Both the position numbers and the translations under genes were made by a program. Source: Zygnema cylindricum (Eukaryota; Streptophyta; Zygnematophyceae; Zygnematales; Zygnemataceae). From it: a DNA stretch of 64,000 nucleotides. The notes beneath the pieces are model-generated. The model ran no database searches and was not told the origin of the DNA. It saw nothing but the letters and a program-made list of their open reading frames with translations. How positions within the stretch are numbered: the first letter of the stretch is position 1; the number at the start of each line of letters is the position of its first letter. Shown one piece after another: positions 35,937 to 46,500 of the stretch. The stretch spans positions 124,001 to 188,000 of the forward strand of contig JBBHKE010001167.1 of NCBI GenBank assembly GCA_037447655.1, written 5' to 3'.

Positions 35937-36500
35937 GACACACCCGCCCGTGTGCATTGTACTTCTTGCATTATTGTACCTTTTGTCGGCATGTCTTCAT
36001 TGTCCTATCGGCAGCTGCAGTACAAAACAACCCGCAGGACACTTTCACTCTCGTACTTCAGATCACCACGAGTCATTCTGGTAAAGAAGACATTTCAGCC
36101 GTCCGTTCACATCGTCGCACCCATCCAAGTATTTACACACACGTGCACATTTCCAGTGTACTTTCGGAATGTAGTACCTTATGTCGGCATCCCTTCTTTG
36201 TCCGTACGGCTAGCTCTTGTACTAACCTTCTCGCAGAACACTTCCACTCTCGTACGCTTGTGATCACTCCGATTCATTCGAACTCAGGTCCCTATTTGCC
36301 GTTCGATCAGAATCCGTACTTTTTCCCGCCAACCTATGACTTTATCACTATACTACACACACGTCCGCATATGAATTGTACTTCTGGAATGTCGTACCTT
36401 TGTGTCGGCGTCGCTTCTTTGTCCGTACGAGTACCTGCTGTACTGGACTTTCGCGGGACACTTTCACTCGACTACTTTTGTGGATCACTCGCCGATCGTC
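35937..36500 (+). promoter_or_regulatory. Three-unit GTAC-rich repeat upstream of FRO
   Basis: Three diverged units of about 200-220 bp start near 35937, 36134 and 36355. Each carries in order ACACAC, TGTACTT, GTACCTT, GTCGGC, TTTGTCC or TTGTCC, GGACACTTTCACTC or similar. The tetramer GTAC occurs 15 times between 35957 and 36450. GTAC is the core of copper-response elements bound by SPL7 (Arabidopsis) and CRR1 (Chlamydomonas), and Arabidopsis FRO4/FRO5 are SPL7 targets. The FRO start codon follows at 36564. Long open frames across the block are probably incidental. That this is a copper- or iron-responsive promoter is inference. Confidence 0.5.
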
Positions 36501-36563
36501 ATTCCATCTCTCTCAATTCTCCCGACTTTGATACTTACCCAAAATCTCGCCGAGGTGGTAGCG

Positions 36564-37338
36564 ATGGCGTCATCCCTCCTGACAATGTGGTAAGGTCTCG
36601 TGTCTTGCTCAACATTGGGTCGCACAAAATTAACGCTAATGTTCACTAAACGATTATATTCTCCTCGCTAAAACCACTAAAACATTCTCCTACAGACATT
36701 CCCCACCGAAACATTCTCTGCTAAAATTCTTTCCTTCAAAGCACTCTCCTCCAAAAACAAAATTCCCCGAAACATTCTCCTCCGAGTATTTCTAATGCAA
36801 TGTCTTAAAGTACAAGGAGAGCGATTGGTTTGTCGCTGACGAGCAGAGTGTCGGTTTATTGCAGGTCACTGTACGGACTTTTGGCAGCATTATGGTCTGG
36901 ATTTCTATGGTGGTTTCTGATTTGGTGGTTCACTCCTCTCCACTGGTTCAAGCACTACGTCACAATGCCCATTGAAAAGACGGAATACCTGGGAAGATAT
37001 GGTAATATATAATGTGGATATCAGATATATTTTTTGGGGGCATTAAACGGGAATTTCAGGCCTTTCTGTTGTTCTTTTTAATTTTTGCTTTGTGATGCTC
37101 TTCAAACTCTTCTTTATCACGTTGCCTCGCATTTGTCTGAAATAGTATCTGAATTTGACCTGTGGCTGCCACGTGGCAGACTCGTACTGGCTGGTTTACG
37201 TGCTGCCGATGGTGGGGGTAGCCTTCTTGGCCCATTTGTACCTGAAGGTGGATCGGTCGAAACTTCCGAACAGGTTTTTTTTCCTTCTCTCTACCCCCAT
37301 CGTCTCTGTTGTATCTTTTTGCCATCTCTCTCTGTGTG

Positions 37339-37369
<31 letters not shown>

Positions 37370-38389
37370 TCCCTATATCTTTTTGGTCTCTCTCTCTCCC
37401 CCTCTCCCTCTCCCTATCCCTCTCCCTCTCCCTTCCTCTCCTTCTACCCCTCTTTCCTCTCCCTCTCCCCCTTCTCCCCTCCTGACCCCTCTCTCCTCTT
37501 TCCTTCATCTTCCACCCCAATCGCTTTTTTTTTCCATTTTCTGCCGCCTTCGCTTATGCTGTCATCATAATTCGACTGTAGCCTGAGTTTGAAAAGGATT
37601 TTTTCGAATCACATTATTTGAATTTCCTAACACCCAATTTCTGAATGCCATTTTGTACATTCCCGGGTTCCACCACAGAAAGGCACATGGAAGATCAGTT
37701 GCAGTTTCAGTTACATTAATAAATGGTTCCACCACCCTCAAAACACAATTTCAAACTTTCTTTAGTGATGGGAGCTTTCGGATCGTTTGATAACTGTCTA
37801 CCTTTGTCTCTCTCAGGTCTCTTCCTCTCGGCAAAACTCCCGCCAGAGTGGCTCGGCAGCTGGTTTACGTAAACCGACGGTTCGGAACGATGAATGTCGG
37901 AGAGCTTCTATGGGTTTTCCTCACCGTGGCTCTCATTGTTTGGTATTTTATCCGCTCCACATGGAAGAACTGGAGGAAAATAGATGACGGAATCACTTGG
38001 CTCTCTGGAGCTGTCAATGCCGACCACGTGTGAGTATTTGTCTCCTAGACAATTCATTTAACAAGCAAATTTTAGTATTAAAATGTCTTCGTACTAAATA
38101 TAACATCAGACCTCTATCGTTCATGGATGTTGATGAAATGCTAATTCGTTTTCGACGTTTTGGTACTTTGCATAAATGGAATAAAAGTAGCCGTGTTTAT
38201 TTACACATGTTCTGTACTGCCTTCCGGTTCTGACAGTTGTGAAAAGAGGTGTTGTGCAGGTGGCAAATCAAGTTCGATTTAATTGCCAATCGGTTTGGTT
38301 GGCTTTCCACAATGCTCCTGTTTCCACTTTTTTTCCCAGTAAGCCGTAGCTCTCCTTTAATGAGAGCTACTGGAATTTCCTTCGAGCAG
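36564..38389 (+). pseudogene. FRO: Ferric reduction oxidase, N-terminal exons 1-5
   Basis: FRO proteins reduce Fe(III) (or Cu(II)) chelates across a membrane with haem, FAD and NADPH. Five exons splice in phase: 36564-36589 (ATG, MASSLLTM), 36865-37001, 37180-37273, 37817-38029 and 38260-38389. All introns are GT-AG. Predicted membrane segments: LLAALWSGFLWWFLIWWFTP, YWLVYVLPMVGVAFLAHLYL and ELLWVFLTVALIVWYFI. The hallmark N-terminal FRO block then begins (VWQIKFDLIANRFGW..., LFFPVSRSSPL, compare WQAKL...FLPVARGSSLL in Arabidopsis FRO2). Exon 5 breaks off after ATGISFEQ at 38389, at the join to retroelement J. Haem-binding helices and the FAD and NADPH domains are absent. About 200 residues are left of a usual ~700. 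Confidence 0.85.
37274..37816 (+). other. FRO intron 3 with CT-rich tract
   Basis: A 543-bp GT-AG intron holding a (CT)n and CCCTCT-rich tract at about 37330-37505. Long Arg/Glu open frames on the opposite strand here are products of the repeat. Confidence 0.75.
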
Positions 38390-39594
38390 TGACTAGCACC
38401 ACTATCCATTAGCCAATCGTCAAGGGTTTGAGATAGAAAAGCGTACCCTTATGGAAATTGAGTATCCGGAGTGACAGAATTTGGGATATGATGGGCAACA
38501 TTGCCATATCCAAATTCTGGTGAGGGAGGGAGGACAAAAGGGGAAGCTACTTGAGTGGGATTATTAGAGGGAAAATGTGGGGAGAAAGCAATTGACCAAG
38601 GGAGGTTAACGGGGTTTGAAGAGGCATAGTGCGCTGCGGCGTTAGAAGATTGTGGAAGGGATGGAGAAGAGGAATAATAGTGAGGATAAGGAAAATTTGG
38701 AGGGAAAGAAAGGTGTGGAGGGAGTGGGGGGGTAGGAAGAACTGGTGGGTTGGCATGGGCAGCGTTGGCATTCCCTCCAGTTTTAGGGGGATTGGAAGCC
38801 TCGGCTGCTTTCCGCCTCGCCAATTTTTGACAGTCTTCAACGGAATGTCTTTTTGTATTGCAATAAACACAAAACAAACGCTGCACCCCCCCAAAAAAAA
38901 TCTTTTGATTTTCAGCAATAAAGGCATTTGCATGAGAGAGATTTGGAGCAAAAAAAGGGAGAAGTTTTGTCTCTTCATGCAAAAGTTTGCTACAAAGGGA
39001 GTGAAAGGGAATGGATTGGTCTAGATTGTCAAACGAGGAAATGAAAGGGGAAAAGGTTTCAGGGAGTCCTCCCAAAAGGGTTGAAGAGAGGTCCTCGTCG
39101 AAAAGATGGACGCCTATCATGGTAAATTTTTGGGTCGACAATTCGACTGTGCTAATCCAATCCTACATAGATTCCGACGACTTTTTCATGGAGTGAAAAA
39201 ACGCTCGTTTTTGAATTCGGCGAGCGGCCCATCCGGTTTGAATGTAAGCTGTTTGAAGACGACTCAAAGCCTCGGCCAAATAGGAGGCGTCGCGAATAAG
39301 ATGAGTGCGCTTGGTAGTAACAAACATCACTAAACGAGCGTGCGCATCCTCATCCTTTTGTTTCCATGTAGTTATTGCCAACTATTTTGTAGCTTTTTGT
39401 GCTGGTGTATCATTGGAGGAAAGGATAGGAGGTTTTGAAATTCCTATAAAATGGTCCCAAATCTTCTCGTGTTTGAAAAAATGCATGGCTGAAAATCACC
39501 AATCATAGAAGTTTTGGCCATCAAACTTCTGGATACAATTAGAAGTGGCATGGCTAGGCCCATAACCTATTGGAGGTGAATTCGCAGAAGCCAT
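38390..39594 (-). pseudogene. Copia-like element J, gag and start of protease
   Basis: Gag starts at ATG 39594 (MASANSPPIGYGPSHATS). It carries a UBN2/Retrotran_gag-like region with LFDEDLSSTLLGGLPETFSPFI (about 39080), a CCHC-like knuckle CVYCNTKRHSVEDC (38840-38885) and a Pro/Asn-rich linker. The protease active site DDWLMDSGASH sits right at the truncation (38390-38430). Pol beyond this is absent. The frame is broken by stops (for example NFYDW* near 39500) and at least one shift. It occupies the place of the central FRO exons. Confidence 0.75.
39557..39567 (-). other. Half-tRNA primer-like site in J, read in another frame
   Basis: The minus strand reads GGTTATGGGCC, the same initiator-tRNA anticodon-loop complement as in the A/B/D/E/H clan. 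In J it is translated Gly-Tyr-Gly-Pro instead of Val-Met-Gly-Pro. Confidence 0.6.
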
Positions 39595-40013
39595 GAAATT
39601 GTACACAAGAGAAAGATCATTACATTGGAGAGAGGAATTTATTTGTATTTGGGATGATTTTATTAAGTGAGAAGAGTCACTTATATACAAAATATACAAT
39701 TGCTAATTACTATGGAGTCTAAACGCTCTACGGTGCGCTGTAACAAAAAGGATCATAGTCTAGATTCTAAAAATTGTATGTAGGACAAAAAGGAAGACTG
39801 GACCGTTGCCCAAAGGACTGGACCGACAGTCAAAGGACTTGTAGGTAAGAGTAGATCGACGTATATAATAAAAGGTACTCAAGACTGGATCGACGTATGG
39901 AAGTACGGACAGTACCAAAAGTGAGTCGTCCGGATAAGACGGTCAACAAGACTTGACCAACGTAACAAAAGTACAGACAAGACAAAAAAAACTGACGCTA
40001 AATGTCCCTTAAC
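39568..40013 (-). mobile_element. Probable 5' LTR of J
   Basis: Read on the minus strand it would start TGTTAAGGGACATTT (at 40013), contain a TATA-like box (TATATAAG near 39668-39675) and run through the gag ATG to the primer site. No second LTR is available for comparison, so the borders are inferred. Confidence 0.45.
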
Positions 40014-40033
40014 ATGAAAGTGTGCCGGAATCG

Positions 40034-40806
40034 TGGGCACGTGGCTCGCTCCTGTTCCTGGCACTCATCGTCGGAACTCTCATTCCTTGTCTCATTGTAA
40101 TATCTATTTGGTACGGAGTGCGCACTTAAATCCTCCTTCTGCACTACCGAATTCCAAAGAAAGTACTCCGGAGAAGATGTCTAAAGTCAGAGATGACAAG
40201 CTTTCATCTTTAGAGAATCCGGAAATTACTTACGGCAGTAGACCTAACTTTGAAGGTACATTTTCTTACCCTTATTTTTTTACTTTCTTCCTAAAACGTG
40301 CACCACAGAAGAAGATTTCCTTAGTCGTGTCGACTTGCTGTTGTAACTTCTTTTGAATACGCTTCGCACAAAACATAATCAAATATTTTTCTGCATTCGG
40401 TGTTTTGTTCTTCAATTTACAATCAGCATTACCCGAAGAAGATGACCTAGGAAAGAGAAACAGGACCTGACAAGTTGAGACAAACAATGAGAATAAAGAT
40501 GAGAGCGAATACAGCGAAGGATAAAAATAAAAATTCGTCGAATTATGTTAATAAGCACTTCTACACCATCTACTGAAGAAGCAGAAAAAAGATGTTGCTG
40601 CTAACCTCTATGAATTCTGTCGCGTTGCAGAATTATTCAAGGATCTTTCCGAGAAGCTTATAGAGAATGACATCGGAGTGCTTTCGAGTGGGCGCGAGGG
40701 AATGGTGCGCAACGTGGCAGAGCAGTGCAAGAAACACAGCTGAGGCTCCGGCTTTGGTTCGGGCAGTCGCGTGTTCAATTTCCACACGTTTAGTTTCCAG
40801 CTCTGA
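40034..40806 (+). pseudogene. FRO: Ferric reduction oxidase, C-terminal exons
   Basis: Two exons resume the FRO frame after J. The first (about 40034-40255) has the last membrane helix (LLFLALIVGTLIPCLIVISI, frame of 40034) and then, one frame over, a linker ending NPEITYGSRPNFE. The FRO family has a similar linker ending in ...FGERPNL. A frameshift therefore lies near 40120-40135. After a 375-bp GT-AG intron, exon 40631-40806 gives ELFKDLSEKLIENDIGVL...REGMVRNVAEQCKKHS. This aligns with the terminal NAD-binding segment (GVLVCGPKKMRQKVAE). TGA at 40741 is premature: the same frame continues to FNFHTFSFQL and TGA at 40804, matching the family's terminal HF.S.SF motif. Lesions: internal loss, frameshift, nonsense. 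Confidence 0.8.
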
Positions 40807-41606
40807 TTGGATGCGTCATCAGAACCTGTACTATTCGTTTGTAGTTTACAACAGTTTTTGAAAGTACAGGATGTCCAATTGATGCCCCACCGAATAAAAT
40901 ACACCCACTTGATGTTACATTTTGGAGTTTGCGTACGGTCAGCTAAGTTAACCGCATGAGTTTATATCGTTCAAACGGACGTCTCGTACAACCTAGAAAC
41001 GCCGCATGAGCGGACGATTAGAAAAATATACCCGTTCGTACCTATTATAAACCCCGCTAGGGGATTTTTTTGTGCTTTCGCAAATCACTCAATGGTCGGA
41101 TGAGATGTGACCAATTAGAATTTCCCTTAATAGATAGTCCAAGAAAGTTACATGGAAGTTGTTTCCAATAATTTAAAATAGTTCAAATTATAAATAGTAG
41201 CTCTTTTCTGGTAACATACATTATAAACTGGACGCCTGTAAAGCCAACCTAAATGATGTATTTGTGACTATACACTACAGATGTCTTGTATGGAGATGTT
41301 TCCCGCTTGTTCCCTTACATGTTGTTGGATAATTTTCTTTGTTTTTCGCTTTTGGATATGTCCATTCAATTTTTTTTTTGGATGTTCATTTTATGCATCA
41401 TACGGTTCATGTAAATTAGTGCTCAACCAACTTTGTGGACTTTTTTTTGTTGCTAGAAACTTGGGGATGAGCGTAATGGAAGATGGAACAAAAAGGGATT
41501 TTCGATTTTCTAGCAAGGTAAATGAGCACTCAAAAAGATAAAAAATTTGTAGCATTAAAGTGAAAATTACATATATTCAAAAGATTGTAAAGCATAAAGG
41601 CGAATC
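40807..41606. other. Spacer between FRO and the nested retroelements
   Basis: No gene I can support. A Cys/Phe-rich open frame at 41281-41541 has no recognisable domain. The last bases, GAATC (41602-41606), are the left target duplication of element H. Confidence 0.4.
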
Positions 41607-42316
41607 TTTTGTTGTTGAAATTTATAGATTTCTAGAGTATTTTCTAGGTTTAAATATGTTTTTATAAAAGGAAAAGGAAAAAGGACGGACAGCCTGCCTC
41701 CACCTCCGCTCTCTAGCCCCCATACTTGTTGTAGTCACTGAAGGTAAGAGAGAGAGGTTGATCCATGGCTGCCTTAGTTCAACAGACAACTATTTTTAGT
41801 AGGTTACTAAAAATATACTTGACGGACCAGAGATTTGATCCCGGTACCTGCGGTTCGTCAAGTTGACCGGTAGCGGTCAGCTTTATCCTAATAGACTAAG
41901 ACCAATGCTAATTGCTATGGTATGTGATAGATATATACTTAGTTCGAATAGATAAATTTCAATTAACTAGAACTGTATACGGCGTACATAGATTCAGTTT
42001 TATAAAGTACGTCGTACGACGCTAATTCAAAACGGATACCACGCATTTTATTTTGACATCAGAACAAATGTCGCGCAAGTATTTATTACGGCTAAGATTC
42101 CGTTTCACATAAAATCCAACGGCGCACATCTTCGTCGAAATCCTGGAGTGGTCACTTTGGCGTTTTGTGACGTGGCATGACTTGGAGACACGTGGAGAGA
42201 TGACATTCGGTCATAGGAATTCCGAGGAACGTACGGACGAATGAAAAGCGGACACGCGTCCACTTAATAGCTTTGTCGTACATAGGCCGTACAAAAGGTA
42301 CATCGGCAGGAGTACT

Positions 42317-43204
42317 TGAAATTCTGTGGTCTCCATTGACCCACAGAATGAGCAGCCTATGTAAAGCCTCTAGGATAATATTTGCCCCTTCTACTTTCCC
42401 GCTGAATAAGCGCCGCCCAGGCACACAAATATTCTGACCACTCTCACCCTTGTGAGGACAAGACTCCCTTGAGTCAAACGCAAAAAGAATCACTGAATTT
42501 GCTCACCCGAGCAGTAAGTTATGGCTGGTCAACGATGACCTTTATAGTTACAAGCTCTCTTAGAGAGAGAGGTACCTAAATATTACTAAGTCTCGGTCTG
42601 CCTACTCACGACTACCTACTATTAAACCCTAGTCCAATAGGAACACTATAAAGTACAAGAAGGTACAATGGGCGATGTACTTATTGTACAACTATTGTAT
42701 GCCAAGGTCTACAAGGTGACACCTGTCATGTCGGAAGCCATGGTTCCTCCTCCCTTCTTCTCCGGTATCAAATAATGTGGCGCCACGTGGCACCGCGTGA
42801 CGCTATATCCGTATGCCGCCAAAAAGCTCACTTTGCGTGGCGGCTATAATGCCGGCCGTCCGATCAAAACATATTTTACACGGTTCAGATTCGCGTACAT
42901 GCAGAAATTGCTCATTTTGGTAAGTCTGCTGTTAATTAGCTGTTTTGTAAATGTTTATATATTTATGAAACCCTTCACGTGGTTTCGTAATGCCTTAATG
43001 GTTAAGGCGTTAGGCTCTAAAGAAAATAGAGGTCACAGGTTCAAATCTAGGCATAGGCATCATTTTAGCCGAAATACCCTTAACTGCAAAAAACTGCCAC
43101 TTTCTAAATATGGCGGCAGCCATGGCGCGCCTTTGATCCTTACTCTCTTTCTTTAAAACAAAACTAAAATAGGGAAGTGAACTATTAATTACCTCTTTTC
43201 AACA
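42317..43204 (-). mobile_element. Solo LTR inside the 5' LTR of A
   Basis: 888 bp, TGAAATTCTGTGG...TTTTCAACA, with exact 5-bp duplication GTACT (42312-42316 and 43205-43209). On the minus strand its end contains ATG GAG ACC ACA GAA TTT CA, so it belongs to the same clan. It cuts the GTAC block of the A promoter in two. Confidence 0.85.
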
Positions 43205-43524
43205 GTACTTTTGTGTACGATACAGTAATCTGATTGGTCCGTACTTCAGTAGATAAGAGTTATTAGAGAGAGTCAGGACTTAGAAAATTTTGGTAGGTAG
43301 TCACCTCTCCCTTTGAGAGTTTGTACAAATTGACATTTTTACTGCCTCATAACTTATCGGCTGGTTGGCCGTTTTCCGTGATTCTTTTTGCTACGGACTC
43401 AGGGGAGTCCACGCTGCACAGGGGTGCATTCAAATTGTCAGTTTGCCTTCTTGGGCAGAAGTGGTCGTGGCTTAAAGTGGGTTAGTTAAATATTATCTAG
43501 AGGCTTCCTGTATTTTGTAGTCCA

Positions 43525-46500
43525 ATGGAGGACACAGAATTGCAGGTTATGGGCCCACCCTCTAGGGTGCCCACCTTCAATGGATCTGGGTTCATCTATT
43601 GGGAAGCCATGATGATGGGAGCTTTGTGTGAAAAACGATACTGGGGTATCGTCAGTGGAAAAGTGAAACGTCCACCTTCGGGAACTCCACCAGGATTTGG
43701 GGGAGTAAGGTTTTCTGCAACAACGGCTGCCTTAGCGGAGGAGGCAGATGATGGGGACAGCAGTGTGTCCGAAAAGGAAAAAGGGAAGGAGACACCCCTC
43801 ACTCCTATTGCCACAGTATCGGGAGCGGCGACCGTAAAGACCGTGGAGAACGATACTCAAATGTGGGAGGATGTAAACATGGCTGCCAAGAACTTCATTC
43901 TGAGGCACCTCACTCAAGGTTTGGCCACTCCTCATCTTCACATTTACAAGGCCGAGGAGTTGTGGGAGAGTTTAGTGGAGATTTATAGAGCTGGAACTAT
44001 TCAGGAGCTATAGTTGGCTAAGCAAAAGCTATTGAGTTACACTTACAAAGGAGGAAAGATGTTAGATTACTGTAATGATCTTTCTTGTTTCTATATGGAA
44101 ATGGAAAGTGCCGGGTGGACCGGTACAATGAAAATGAAAGTTAACACCCTTATCATGAAATAACTAGATGAGTTCGAAAACATAGTGTACTGATTACAGG
44201 GAATGCTTGATAGTTCATGGAAATGGAACACATTAGTCATGATGATACTTGTGCAGGAAAACACAATAGAGATTAGGAGAGGAGGAAAGAGCATTCAAGC
44301 TCTAGCTGCAGGAGGGGACCGACGGGGGAAGGACCCGAAGAAACCTTATAGAGGGGAAAGAGATAATTCTGGGGGACAGAGGCCCCCAAAGGGTCTTTGT
44401 CATTATTGCAAAAAGCCGGGACACTTTATTGCAGATTGTGTCAAGCTATCAAAGCTGAGGCTCCAAGAGAACCGTGGAGGAGGTTCTTTCGGAGGGAAGA
44501 AAAAGGCACTTGTGGTTACAAAAGTGTCCAGAGAAACCGAGGATGAGTCCTCTGAGGAGGATGGGGAGCTTCTTCTTGACGAGAGTCTGGAGGAGAAGGA
44601 GATCCCTCGGAGGCAGAAGTGTGCCCTTGGAGCAATTCGGGAAGCTCCACAGGAAGGATGGATCATCGACTCAGGTGCATCCATGCATATGTGTCGTGAT
44701 AAAGAACTCTTCACTAAGCTAAGAAAGATTCCTACTGTAGAGATAGTGTATGGGGATGGGAGAGTGGTTACTACAGATCTAGTGGGATAAGTAGATCTGA
44801 AAGTCTTAGTGGAGGGTAAGACTTCTATACTTACATTCTCAGATGTACTTTACATTCCTTAGCTGAGTGAAAATCTTGTCTCTACGTCTGTGTTAGATGA
44901 CAAAAAGTTTGATACTTTCACCAAAAAGGGAGTCTTTACAGCTAAGTATGGGAATGAAGTTTACTTCACAGCAGATAAGGGTAGCCAAGGAATGTTTAGG
45001 CTTAACCTGAGTAATGAAAAGAAGAATGCTTATTATGTTGGTGTTCCTAAGGTGATGATTTGGCATAAGCGGTTGGGGCATGTGCATTTTGATAGGTTGA
45101 GGGAAATGAAAAAGCTTGGGGTAGTAGATGGCATTCAGTTTGAGGATAATGAAATGATGGACGATTGTAGTGGTTGTGCTCAAGGTAAGGCTCACAGACT
45201 TCCCTTTCCCAAAGCCGCCACATATAGAGGTAAGAAAGTGTTAGATTTGGTCCACACAGATATTTGGGGACCTGCAAAAGTACCTTCGGTTGGAGGACAG
45301 AGGTTTTTGATGACAATAACTGATGACTGGTCTAGATACTCTAGAGTCTACTTTCTGAAAACAAAGTCTGAAGCATCAACTTACTTCAAAGAATATAAAG
45401 CTTGGAGTGAGAAGTTGCATGAAACCCCTATTAAGAGGATAAGGAGTGATAATGGGGGGGAATATACCTCTAACGAGTTTGAGGAATATCTGAGAGATGA
45501 GGGAGTGCAGCACCAGAAAACTGTAACAGATAATCCGGAACAAAATGGGGTAGCTGAGAGGTTGAATCGAACACTAGGAGATAGTGGGTGCAGTATGTTG
45601 GCAGACAAGAAAATAAGAAAGAGATTTTGGGCAGAAGCAATGAACTGTGCCAACTACATTAAGAATAGAGTCCTTACCTAAGCTCTAAAGGGAGTGACAC
45701 CTTATGAGAGATGGGTTGGAAGGAAACCAGATATTTCACACCTTAAAGTATTTGGTAGCCAAGTGTACAGTCTTGACACGGATAGGAAAAACTGGAAACT
45801 AGATACTAAGGGAAAACCTGGATACTTTGTGGGATATGATGAGGATGTTAAGGGATATAGAGTCTATGACTTAGCAAAGAAAGATATCATTCTGGTCAAA
45901 CACTTAGTTGTTATGGATGAAGGGAAGTCATTTGACCCCTTCAAATATACAAAGAAGATAAGGATCAGATTTGAGTCCGAAAGTGATGAGAATTTGGTAG
46001 TTTCCGAAAGGGACATGAGTGAAACCGTGATTACAGATTCAGGGGAGATCGAAGATACAGGAGACTCACCGGAAACCTCACATACTCCTATGGACTTCGA
46101 GGAGATAGAAGAAGCGGGACGAGAACCAGTTTTCATGGACAGGGGAGCCGATGAGACAGTGAGAAGAAATCGAAGACTTCTATCCATTCCAGCTTCGGAG
46201 TTTGAGGGAGGAAGGAGGAGCAGCAAAAGGATACAGGAAAATTAAGCTGCCATAAGGTAACTAAGCTGTCTCACCCAGATGAGCCTCAGTCTTACTTAGA
46301 GGCTGTGAATAGTCCAGAGAAAGAAAGATGGATTAGAGCCATAAATGATGAGATGGCTTCTATCATGAAAACAAATACTTGGGAACTAGCGGATTGCCCT
46401 ACACACAGAAAACCTATTGGATGTAAATGGGTATTTAAACTAAAACTGAACCCAGATAATACAATTGAGAGGTATAAAGCTCGATTGGTAGCAAAAGGGT

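Noticed and set aside
35957-36649. 230-codon plus-strand ORF upstream of FRO
   Set aside because: It spans three diverged copies of a non-coding repeat, has no domain, and overlaps FRO exon 1 and the donor of intron 1.
37056-37520. Arg/Glu-rich minus-strand ORF (RERERE...)
   Set aside because: It is the complement of the CT microsatellite in FRO intron 3 and overlaps exon 3 on the other strand.
41281-41541. Cys/Phe-rich 86-codon ORF as a membrane protein gene
   Set aside because: No domain, no conserved context, and low-complexity T-rich composition explains the hydrophobic translation.
42980-43065. Genuine tRNA gene (TAATGGTTAAGGCG ... GGTTCAAATC)
   Set aside because: Box A and B are present, but I could not pair a complete cloverleaf. 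The segment is part of a solo LTR and recurs in diverged form in other A/D LTRs.
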